Assembly (NCBI GenBank): GCA_934667105.1
Contig: CAKULG010000012.1
Coordinates: forward strand, 41,140-105,139
Origin: an uncultured Clostridia bacterium
GTDB lineage: Bacteria; Bacillota; Clostridia; Christensenellales; Aristaeellaceae
Direction of reading: 5' to 3'
DNA: 64,000 nucleotides
Shown here: piece after piece, positions 31,896 to 39,199 of the stretch
Position numbering within the stretch: the stretch's first letter is position 1
How the letters are laid out: each line of letters begins with the position of its first letter
Translations under genes and position numbers: made by a program
Notes under the pieces: generated by a model
The model's input: the letters and a program-made list of their open reading frames with translations, nothing else
Told to the model about the DNA's origin: nothing
Database searches by the model: none

Positions 31896-32489
31896 TCAGG
31901 GAGCGCTTATTTTGCCCGGCAGGGAAGCGGCCAGGCGCAGCACATCCTGCTCGTATACCGGAGCCAGCGCCCGGCGATAAATGATGGAGGCGGGGTGATA
32001 CAGGGGAAACAGCGGCATGCCCGCCCGGCTTTCCCGCCAGACGCCGTGGGCGTCCCCCACGGTGGTTTTCTCCGCGGCCAGGGCCCGCAGGGGCACATTG
32101 CCCAGCGTAACCAGCGCCCGGGGGCGCACCAGGGCGATCTCCCGCAGCAGCCAGGGGGTGAACAGCGCCAGCTCCTCCCGGTTGGGGGCGCGGTTGCGGC
32201 TGCGGCCCGTGGGGCCCACCTCCACCGGGCGAATTTTCACCACGTTGGTGACGAAAATTTCCTCCCGCTTCAGCCCCGCCAGGGAAAGAAACTCATCCAG
32301 GTTTTTCCCCGCCCGCCCCACGAAGGGCCTGCGCTTGAGCACCTCTGTCTCCCCCGGCGCTTCGCCGATAAGCATCAGCGCGGGGGCCTCGCTTTTCCCC
32401 TCCCCCAGCACCAGGGGCTTATCCTCCCCCGGCCAGAGGGGCCGGAAAAAGGCCAGCATATCGGCGTACAGCGTATCCAGCGCGGCCAT
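31896..32489 (-). CDS. uracil-DNA glycosylase-like protein lacking Fe-S cysteines
   Basis: 197 aa from the ATG at 32489. It is a family-4-like uracil-DNA glycosylase fold: LMLIGEAPGETEVLKRRPFVGRAGK-type motif A, TNVVKIRP, and PLYHPASIIY. There is not one cysteine in the protein, whereas its neighbour upstream has the four Cys of the [4Fe-4S] cluster. It is therefore a cluster-less paralogue, active or altered in specificity. Last gene of an operon starting at 34551. Confidence 0.85.
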   Translation of the reverse strand: MAALDTLYADMLAFFRPLWPGEDKPLVLGEGKSEAPALMLIGEAPGETEVLKRRPFVGRAGKNLDEFLSLAGLKREEIFVTNVVKIRPVEVGPTGRSRNRAPNREELALFTPWLLREIALVRPRALVTLGNVPLRALAAEKTTVGDAHGVWRESRAGMPLFPLYHPASIIYRRALAPVYEQDVLRLAASLPGKISAP

Positions 32490-32538
32490 GGGCGCTCTCC
32501 CTCCTTTTTCCTTGCAGGCGGGAAAAAGCGCCTTGCCT

Positions 32539-33090
32539 TTACTCCGCCAGCTTATCCCGCACCGCCTGAAAATCATGCCAGGCGTCGCGTTTTTTGCTTT
32601 CATCCCGCAGCAGCGCGGCGGGGTGATAGGTGGGCATAATAAAAACGCCCTTTCTTTCCACCCAGCGCCCGCGATCGCGGGTGATGCGGGCCTGATCGCC
32701 CAGCACCGCCCGGGCCGCCGTGGCCCCCAGCAGCACGATCACCCGGGGCCGCACCAGCGCGAATTGCATGCGCAGAAAGGGCAGGCAGGCGGCGGCCTCC
32801 TCGGGCAGGGGCGTGCGGTTATGGGGCGGGCGGCATTTCACCACGTTGCAGATATACACCTGCTCCCGGGTCAGGCCGATGGCGGCCAGCATACGGGTGA
32901 GCAGCTGCCCCGCCGGGCCCACGAAGGCCAGGCCCTGCAAATCTTCCTCCGCCCCCGGGCCCTCGCCGATGAGCATCAGCCGCGCGTCCGCCGCGCCCTG
33001 GCCCGGCACCTTATGATGAATTTCCCGGCACAAGGCACAGTTTTCGCAGGAAGCGATGCTTTCATGCAGGGCGTTCCAGGAAATTTCCAT
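32539..33090 (-). CDS. family 4 uracil-DNA glycosylase ([4Fe-4S])
   Basis: 183 aa. Cys ligands CENCALC near residues 15-21, CNVVKCRPP, and a further Cys in the ACLPF segment fit the family 4 cluster. Motif A is MLIGEGPGAEEDLQGLAFVG and motif B PTYHPAALLR. It removes uracil from DNA to start base-excision repair. Followed 50 nt later by a cysteine-free paralogue. Confidence 0.94.
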   Translation of the reverse strand: MEISWNALHESIASCENCALCREIHHKVPGQGAADARLMLIGEGPGAEEDLQGLAFVGPAGQLLTRMLAAIGLTREQVYICNVVKCRPPHNRTPLPEEAAACLPFLRMQFALVRPRVIVLLGATAARAVLGDQARITRDRGRWVERKGVFIMPTYHPAALLRDESKKRDAWHDFQAVRDKLAE

Positions 33091-33105
33091 CCGGCGGCCC
33101 TCCCT

Positions 33106-33324
33106 TTATTGGAAGTGGGTGCGCAGGACGGCGAAGGTTCCGCTGATATCCTGGCTCAGCCAGGATATCAGGCTGAACAAAAGCGCCAGCAGCACCAGAA
33201 TGCAGATCACGCCCGCCACCACTCCGGCGAATTCCAGCATGCCTGCGGCCACGCGGAAGCGATCGCGCTTTTCTTCTTTTTCCCATTGCTTGCGCAGACG
33301 ATACGGCGGTATATCCTGATACAT
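33106..33324 (-). CDS. small single-pass membrane protein, function unknown
   Basis: 72 aa with a good ribosome binding site (AAAGGAG) 7 nt before the ATG. A charged N-terminus (RKQWEKEEKRDR) is followed by one long hydrophobic helix (FAGVVAGVICILVLLALLFS). It lies between trmL and the glycosylase genes with short gaps. No family recognised. Confidence 0.7.
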   Translation of the reverse strand: MYQDIPPYRLRKQWEKEEKRDRFRVAAGMLEFAGVVAGVICILVLLALLFSLISWLSQDISGTFAVLRTHFQ

Positions 33325-33342
33325 GCGTTTCTCCTTTAGTTT

Positions 33343-33858
33343 TCACACATAATCCATCCAGGGCGCGGCGGCGTCCTCCCGGCCGGTAAGCGCGCCCTGG
33401 CCCGACAGCCCGGGAAAGCCCTGCTGCCGCAGCGCCTCATACACCACGACGGCCACCGAATTGGCCAGGTTCAGCGAGCGCGCGTCCGGCCGCATGGGAA
33501 TGCGCACGCAGCGATCGTACACCCGCTTCAGCAGCGATTCGGGCAGCCCCCGGGTTTCGCAGCCGAACACCAGAAAATCCTCCGGGCCGTAGCTTGCCTC
33601 CGTATAGGCCCGGGGCGCTTTCGTGCTGGCAAAATGATACGCCGCGTGGGGATACGCCCGCATCAGCGCCTCAAAATCAGGCATCACCTGAATATCTACC
33701 ATGGAGAAATAATCCAGCCCCGCCCGTTTTAAATATTTATCCGATAATTGAAAGCCCAGGGGCTCGATGAGAATCAGGCCCGTGCGCGTGGCCGCGCAGG
33801 TGCGGGCGATATTGCCGGTGTTCTGGGGAATTTCCGGCGCGTATAAAACCACATGCAT
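33343..33858 (-). CDS. trmL: tRNA (cytidine/uridine-34 2'-O)-methyltransferase TrmL
   Basis: 171 aa, SPOUT knot methyltransferase: VLYAPEIPQNTGNIARTCAA at the N-terminus, LIEPLGFQLSDKYLKRAGLDY, VFGCETRGLP, and the knot IPMRPDARSLNLANSVAVVVYEA. It methylates the wobble nucleotide of tRNA-Leu. Only 21 nt separate it from the UxaB-like gene upstream. Confidence 0.96.
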   Translation of the reverse strand: MHVVLYAPEIPQNTGNIARTCAATRTGLILIEPLGFQLSDKYLKRAGLDYFSMVDIQVMPDFEALMRAYPHAAYHFASTKAPRAYTEASYGPEDFLVFGCETRGLPESLLKRVYDRCVRIPMRPDARSLNLANSVAVVVYEALRQQGFPGLSGQGALTGREDAAAPWMDYV

Positions 33859-33879
33859 GCTTTTTTCCTCCCGCCGGGG

Positions 33880-34551
33880 TCAGGCCGGGGCGGCCCAGGC
33901 CCTGTTCATCGCCGCCCGCAGGCCGATCAATTGCAGATCGCGCAGCGCGTCCCCCAGCCGCTCCTCCATTTCGGGAATTTCCCGCAAATCGCGGCCCCAC
34001 AGCTCCTGATCGGAAAGCACGGCGTAGGCCAGGGATTCGGGCGGCATATCGCAGCTGAGCCGGTCAAAGGCGGCGCATACCTCGGGGGCGTCCTCCAGGG
34101 CGTATTCCTCGTCCTCGCCCCGCAGGCCCACAAACCGGCCCTCCGAGGAAAGGCGCCCCGCCGCGTAAAACATCACAAGCGCCGCCAGCCCCAGGGAAAG
34201 GCACCGTGGCGCGCAGCCCTCCCGGGCGGCGTAATCCGCCAGGCTGGGCAGCACGAACGCCCGCCATTTCTCCACCAGCCGCGCCGTCAGGGGCAGCAGC
34301 GGCTCCCCCGCCAGGGGCGTTTCATATTGGCGGCACACCGCCGCGGCATAGGCCGCGCCCTCGCCCTTTTCCAGAGGCGCGCAGGGCAGAATTTCATCCA
34401 GAATCGCATGGCCCAGAAACGCGCGCACGTCCTCGTCCCCCATGCACTCTCCCAGCGTGTTCAGCCCCGCCAGATATCCCAACGGGGCTATCAGCGCCTG
34501 CGTGCCTTCAAAAAGCCGCTTGCGCCCCGTTTCCTGCTTCGCGCTTTCCAT
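33880..34551 (-). CDS. C-terminal-domain-only tagaturonate reductase-like (UxaB / mannitol dehydrogenase) protein
   Basis: 224 aa from the ATG at 34551 (GGAGGA 7 nt upstream; an ATG at 34566 is the alternative). The sequence matches the helical C-terminal domain of UxaB: GTQALIAPLGYLAGLNTLGE, LTARLVEKWRAFVLPSLADY, and LSLGLAALVMFYAAGR. Full-length UxaB is about 480 aa with an N-terminal NAD-binding Rossmann half, which is wholly missing here. Yet there is a good promoter 35-60 nt upstream, so the short form is expressed from its own start. It cannot reduce tagaturonate alone. It heads the operon containing trmL and the glycosylases. Could be a relic or a protein reused for another role. Confidence 0.75.
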   Translation of the reverse strand: MESAKQETGRKRLFEGTQALIAPLGYLAGLNTLGECMGDEDVRAFLGHAILDEILPCAPLEKGEGAAYAAAVCRQYETPLAGEPLLPLTARLVEKWRAFVLPSLADYAAREGCAPRCLSLGLAALVMFYAAGRLSSEGRFVGLRGEDEEYALEDAPEVCAAFDRLSCDMPPESLAYAVLSDQELWGRDLREIPEMEERLGDALRDLQLIGLRAAMNRAWAAPA

Positions 34552-34583
34552 GCCGCATTCCTCCATCCCGTTTTCACCCCTCT

Positions 34584-34612
34584 ATTTTACCAAAGCCGCC
34601 CAGCCCTGTAAA
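34584..34612 (-). promoter_or_regulatory. promoter of the UxaB-like/trmL/glycosylase operon
   Basis: On the minus strand TTTACA, 17 nt, TAAAAT. Confidence 0.75.
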
Positions 34613-34732
34613 GGAAAACATGGAGGATTTTTGCGGGAGGAGTATTCCCTGATGCGCGCCGCCTTTTTGGGCGGAGAAGCAAGCGGATTTCTTGTTCCCT
34701 TTTCCTCCCCAAACGGCTTTCTTAGAGGGGGC

Positions 34733-34775
34733 GCGGGGGAGGTATTCTTTGGCCTCCAAAGAATACCTCCCCCGC
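34733..34775. repeat. intergenic hairpin family, downstream of mfd
   Basis: GCGGGGGAGGTATTCTTTG GCCT CCAAAGAATACCTCCCCCGC; preceded on the plus strand by the GGCGGAGAAGCAAGC and CGGCTTTCTTAGAGG modules. Confidence 0.8.
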
Positions 34776-34793
34776 ATACACACATATATCTTC

Positions 34794-37700
34794 TTACCCC
34801 TCTCCCAGCGCTTCCTCCAGCTTTTCCAGGATGGGGATGGACTGGGCAAGGAGCTGCTCCACAGTTTTTTTCGGATCGCGCAGGAGGATCGCGGGCTCCC
34901 GCGCGGCGGAGAGGAACAGGCGCTTATCCGTTTTTTCCAGGGCGGCGTAAAGGCGAACGGGGTCGGCCGCGCTGGGGGCCAGCTTCAGCACCAGCGTGCC
35001 CGCAGTGTAATTCACGCGGCTCACGCCCAGGCGGCCGCACACACCCCGCAAATGAGCGATGTCGATCAAATGCATCACGGGCTCGGGCAGATCGCCGAAG
35101 CGGTCGATCATCTCCTCGATCACATCCTCGCGGTCGTCGCGGTTTTTGATGAGGGAGATGCGCTTGAATACCTCCATGCGCTGATTTTCGCCCCGGACGT
35201 ATTCCAGCGGCAGATAGGCGTCCACCTTCAGTTCCACCCGGGTTTCCACCTGGAAGGGGGCCTGCGCGCCGGGCGCGCCGGTTTCGCCCTGGGCCTCGCG
35301 CACAGCCTCCTCGATAAGGCGGCAATACATATCATAGCCCACGGCGGCCACATTGCCGCTTTGCTCCGGGCCGAAAATATTGCCCGCGCCGCGAATTTCC
35401 AAATCGCGCATAGCAATACGGAAGCCCGAGCCGAAGGCGGTGAATTCCCGAATGGCGGAAAGGCGCTTCTGGGCGGTTTCGGAAAGCATTTTATCGGGGC
35501 GCACGGTGAAATAGGCGTAGGCCACCCGGGTGGAGCGGCCCACGCGGCCCCGCAGCTGATACAGCTGGGACAGGCCAAAGCGATCCGCGTCGAAGATAAT
35601 GATGGTGTTGGCCCGGGCCACGTCCAGGCCGTTTTCTATGATGGTGGAGCAGAGCAGCACGTCGAAGCGCCCCTCATAGAAATCCAGCATCACATCCTCC
35701 AGCAGGTTTTCCTTCATCTGGCCGTGGGCCACGGCAATGCGCGCTTCGGGCACCAGCGCCCGCAGCCGGGCGGCGAACTGATCGATGCTGCGCACCTGAT
35801 TATACAGGAAATACACCTGCCCCTGCCGGGCCAGCTCCCGCATGATGGCGTCGCGAATCACCGCGTCGTTGTAATCCAGCACGTAGGTCTGCACGGGGTA
35901 GCGCTCCTCCGGCGGGGTTTGCAGCAGGCTCATATCCCGCACGCCCACCATGCTCATATGCAGCGTGCGGGGAATGGGCGTGGCCGAGAGGGTGAGCACA
36001 TCCACGGTTTTTTTCAGGTTTTTAATGGCCTCCTTATGGGCCACGCCGAAGCGCTGCTCCTCATCCACGATGAGCAGCCCCAAATCCTTAAACCGCACAT
36101 CCTTGGAAAGCAGCCGGTGGGTGCCCACCAGAATATCCACCTTGCCCTCCGCCGCCCGGGCGATGGTTTCCTTTTGCAGCTTGGGGCCCCGAAAGCGGGA
36201 AAGCACGTCGATAGCCACGGGAAAATCGGCGAAGCGCTTGAGCATGGTGTAATAATGCTGCTGGGCCAGGATGGTGGTGGGGGCCAGAAGCGCCACCTGC
36301 TTGCCGTCCATCACCGCCTTCATGGCGGCGCGGAGGGCCACCTCGGTTTTACCATAGCCCACGTCGCCGCAGACCAGGCGATCCATATTGGTGGGGGCCT
36401 CCATATCCCGGCGAATATCCGCCACCGCCTTTTCCTGATCGGGGGTGAGCTCGTAGGGGAAGGCGTCCTCAAATTGGCGCTCCCAGGGGGTGGTGGGGCC
36501 AAAGGCGTGGCCGGGGGTGGATTGCCGGGCGGCATAGAGGGCCACCAGGTCGAAGGCCAGCTTTTTCAGCCCCGCCTTCACCTTCTTTTTTTGCCGTTCC
36601 CATTCGCCGCCGTTCAGGGAATTCAGCGGGGGCGCGTTATCCGCCCCGCCGATGAATTTCTGCACCCGGTCGAATTGATCGGTGGGCACATAGAGTTTAT
36701 CGTTGCCCTGATACTGAATCAGCAGGTAATCCCGGTAGGTGCCCTCGCTTTGCAGGCGCACCGTGCCCCGGAAAATGCCCACGCCGTGGGCCTCGTGAAC
36801 GACGTAATCCCCTTCCTTGAGATCGGTAAAGGCCTCCAGCTTTTCCCCGGCGGTTTTCCGGGAGCGGGTTTTGCGATAGCCCGCGCCGAAGATATCGCTG
36901 TCCGCAATGACGGCAAGCCCGCAATCGGGCAATTGGAAGCCGCGAGACAGCGTAAGGGGCCAAATCGCCGCCTGGCCCGGGCCGATCTCCTCCCGCTCCT
37001 GCCAGGTGGGCACGGGGGTGGAAAGCTCCGCCAGGGCGGTTTCCAGGCGATGGGCCCGGGCCTCGCCCCCCGCCATGAGCAGCGTGAGCGTTCCCTCCTT
37101 TTCCCAGGCCTGCAAATCCCCCGCCAGATCCTTGAAGCGGGATACATATTTGGGCGCGGCGGTTCCGGCAAAGCGCGTCACCTTGGCGGGGGTCAATTGC
37201 CCGCCGCCCCGCAGAAAATCCTGCATGGCGCAGACGTTCAGCCCTTCCAGCGCCGCCGCGGCCTCGCCCCAGGCCCGCAGCAGGCTGCCCTGCTGGGGCA
37301 CGGCCTCCTGCCGCTCCAGGGATAATTTAAAATCCTCCGCGAACCCGGCCAGCCGGTCGTCGCACCGGGCCTGAATATGTTCCGGGTCGTCCAGCAGGAT
37401 AATGGGCGCGTCCAGGTATTGCCACAGCCAGGCGCAGGGCAGCGCCAGCGCCCCCGCCCAGAGGGCAAGCTGGGGCGGCTGCTGGCCGTTTTCCAGCAGA
37501 TCGGCGTCCCGCAGCAGGCGGGCCACCCCAGTATCATACACCCGGTAGGCGGCGGGCACGGAGGCGGGGGCCTCGGCGGGCGCGTCCTCCTCCTCGGGCA
37601 GGGGGGGCAGCTGAGGGGCCAGGGGCCCATCCTGCTTTTTTCCCGCTTGCTCCCGAATCATGCGGCGCATGGCGGCGGCCTGCTCGGGCCCCGCCAGCCA

Positions 37701-38378
37701 TTCCACGGCGGGGAAGAAGCGGGCTTGCTCCTGCCGCTCCAGGCTGCGCTGGGAGATGGGGTCAAAGGCGCGGATGGAATCCACCTCGTCGTCAAAAAAT
37801 TCTATACGAGTGGCGGCGCTTTCTGCGGGGGAGAAGGCGTCCACAATGGCGCCGCGCAGGGCGCATTGGCCCTTGCCCTCCACCATGTCCACCCGCTCAT
37901 AGCCCATTTTCACCAGCCGCTCAATCAATTCCCCGGGCAGCATGCGGCCGCCCTCCTTCAGGGAAACGGCGGCGGAATCGTATTGCGCCGGGGGCAGCAT
38001 CCGGGCCAGCAGCGCGTCCGCCGGGGCGCAGAGCACGCGGATTTCCCCCGTCCGCGCCCGTTGCAGCACGGAAAGGCGCTGGAACGTGTTTTCCTGGCTG
38101 GCCACCGCCCGGGTGAAATTGATTTCCGGCGCGGGCAGCAGCGCCGCCCCGCCCCCCAGCCATGCAGCGCAATCGTCCGCCGCGCGCATGGCGGCCGCAT
38201 CCGAGGGCGCGATATAGAGAATCTGCCGCCCCGTTTTCCGGGCCAGGGCGGCGGCGTAAAAGGCGCGCTGGCCCTCCGCCATATCGTAAAGCGAATGCAC
38301 GCCCTTTTCAGGCGCGTCAAAAGCCTCCCGGAAGGAGGGGGAGGCGGCAAGGTATTCCAGAATTTTATTGAGCAGCAT
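34794..38378 (-). CDS. mfd: transcription-repair coupling factor Mfd
   Basis: 1194 aa, full length. UvrB-homology region at the N-terminus, RNA polymerase-interacting CarD-like domain (DYVVHEAHGVGIFRG) near residues 515-560, then superfamily 2 translocase motifs: VCGDVGYGKTEVALRA (Walker A), VDEEQRFGV (DEEQ box), TLSATPIPRTLHM, FDADRFGLSQLYQLRGRVGR. C-terminal TRCF domain present. It removes stalled RNA polymerase and recruits UvrA. The start overlaps the end of pth by 14 nt, the standard pth-mfd arrangement. Confidence 0.98.
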   Translation of the reverse strand: MLLNKILEYLAASPSFREAFDAPEKGVHSLYDMAEGQRAFYAAALARKTGRQILYIAPSDAAAMRAADDCAAWLGGGAALLPAPEINFTRAVASQENTFQRLSVLQRARTGEIRVLCAPADALLARMLPPAQYDSAAVSLKEGGRMLPGELIERLVKMGYERVDMVEGKGQCALRGAIVDAFSPAESAATRIEFFDDEVDSIRAFDPISQRSLERQEQARFFPAVEWLAGPEQAAAMRRMIREQAGKKQDGPLAPQLPPLPEEEDAPAEAPASVPAAYRVYDTGVARLLRDADLLENGQQPPQLALWAGALALPCAWLWQYLDAPIILLDDPEHIQARCDDRLAGFAEDFKLSLERQEAVPQQGSLLRAWGEAAAALEGLNVCAMQDFLRGGGQLTPAKVTRFAGTAAPKYVSRFKDLAGDLQAWEKEGTLTLLMAGGEARAHRLETALAELSTPVPTWQEREEIGPGQAAIWPLTLSRGFQLPDCGLAVIADSDIFGAGYRKTRSRKTAGEKLEAFTDLKEGDYVVHEAHGVGIFRGTVRLQSEGTYRDYLLIQYQGNDKLYVPTDQFDRVQKFIGGADNAPPLNSLNGGEWERQKKKVKAGLKKLAFDLVALYAARQSTPGHAFGPTTPWERQFEDAFPYELTPDQEKAVADIRRDMEAPTNMDRLVCGDVGYGKTEVALRAAMKAVMDGKQVALLAPTTILAQQHYYTMLKRFADFPVAIDVLSRFRGPKLQKETIARAAEGKVDILVGTHRLLSKDVRFKDLGLLIVDEEQRFGVAHKEAIKNLKKTVDVLTLSATPIPRTLHMSMVGVRDMSLLQTPPEERYPVQTYVLDYNDAVIRDAIMRELARQGQVYFLYNQVRSIDQFAARLRALVPEARIAVAHGQMKENLLEDVMLDFYEGRFDVLLCSTIIENGLDVARANTIIIFDADRFGLSQLYQLRGRVGRSTRVAYAYFTVRPDKMLSETAQKRLSAIREFTAFGSGFRIAMRDLEIRGAGNIFGPEQSGNVAAVGYDMYCRLIEEAVREAQGETGAPGAQAPFQVETRVELKVDAYLPLEYVRGENQRMEVFKRISLIKNRDDREDVIEEMIDRFGDLPEPVMHLIDIAHLRGVCGRLGVSRVNYTAGTLVLKLAPSAADPVRLYAALEKTDKRLFLSAAREPAILLRDPKKTVEQLLAQSIPILEKLEEALGEG

Positions 38379-38946
38379 GGCGTTGATTATAGCGGTTCAT
38401 CGTCAGGTCGATACCGTGCTCCGCCCAGCACAGCGCCGCTTCCGCGGCCAGCATATAGGCGTCAAAGGCCGTTTTCCGGGCCGCCTCGTCGGCAAATTTG
38501 CCCAGCACCCAGTCCGCCAGATCCCATTCCGGCGGCGGCGCGCCCATGCCTACCCGCACCCGGGGAAAATCCCCCGTGCCGGTGCATTGCACGATGTGGC
38601 GCAGCCCGTTGTGCGTGCCCGGGCCGCCCTTGCCCCGGATACGCACCTGGCCGAAGGGCAGATCAATGTCGTCCACAATCAGCAGCATTTCCCGGGGCGT
38701 GATCTTATACCAGGAAAGCGCCTCGGCCACGCACTGGCCGCTGAGGTTCATGAAGGTCTGGGGCTTAATCAGCGCCAGCTTCTGCCCGTTTTCCAGCAGG
38801 CCCTCCCCCAGCACGGCATGGCATTTCAGCTTTTTTACCGGGATGTTCAGCTTCTGGGATAGAATGTCGATCACGTCAAAGCCCGCGTTATGGCGGGTGT
38901 GGGCGTATTTTTCGCCTGGGTTTCCCAGGCCTACGATGGCTAGCAT
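38365..38946 (-). CDS. pth: peptidyl-tRNA hydrolase
   Basis: 193 aa. LAIVGLGNPGEKYAHTRHNAGF with the catalytic His, KPQTFMNLSGQ, IVDDIDLPFGQVRIRGKGG, and GTHNGLRHIVQ are all diagnostic. It cleaves peptidyl-tRNAs released from ribosomes. The promoter at 38987-39015 drives pth and mfd. Confidence 0.98.
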   Translation of the reverse strand: MLAIVGLGNPGEKYAHTRHNAGFDVIDILSQKLNIPVKKLKCHAVLGEGLLENGQKLALIKPQTFMNLSGQCVAEALSWYKITPREMLLIVDDIDLPFGQVRIRGKGGPGTHNGLRHIVQCTGTGDFPRVRVGMGAPPPEWDLADWVLGKFADEAARKTAFDAYMLAAEAALCWAEHGIDLTMNRYNQRHAAQ

Positions 38947-38986
38947 AGCGCGCTCCTTTTTCGGCGGATGAATTTGGCAACATTTT

Positions 38987-39015
38987 ATTATAGCACGCTT
39001 TCCCGCTTTTCACAA
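38987..39015 (-). promoter_or_regulatory. promoter of pth-mfd
   Basis: On the minus strand TTGTGA, 17 nt, TATAAT, 41 nt before the pth start. Confidence 0.8.
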
Positions 39016-39024
39016 CTTCGAAGC

Positions 39025-39064
39025 GGGGAAATGGGGAGAGGCACGGGGAAATGGGGAGAGGCAC
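39025..39064. repeat. 20-bp tandem duplication
   Basis: GGGGAAATGGGGAGAGGCAC occurs twice in direct succession, abutting the hairpin at 39066. Confidence 0.9.
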
Positions 39065-39065
39065 G

Positions 39066-39108
39066 GCGGGGGAACCCGTCTTTGTAAGCCAAAGATGGGT
39101 TCCCCCGC
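39066..39108. repeat. intergenic hairpin family, downstream of the GH2 gene
   Basis: GCGGGGGAACCCGTCTTTG TAAG CCAAAGATGGGTTCCCCCGC; followed by a module CAGAAAGCCGTATGGGGAGG and an AAGCGGCTTGTTTTTCCG segment that resemble other gaps. Confidence 0.75.
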
Positions 39109-39199
39109 GCCCTCTCCCAGAAAGCCGTATGGGGAGGAGCGAACATGAGAAAGCGGCTTGTTTTTCCGTTGGCAAAAGAGACGGCTCCTCGCCCCATTA

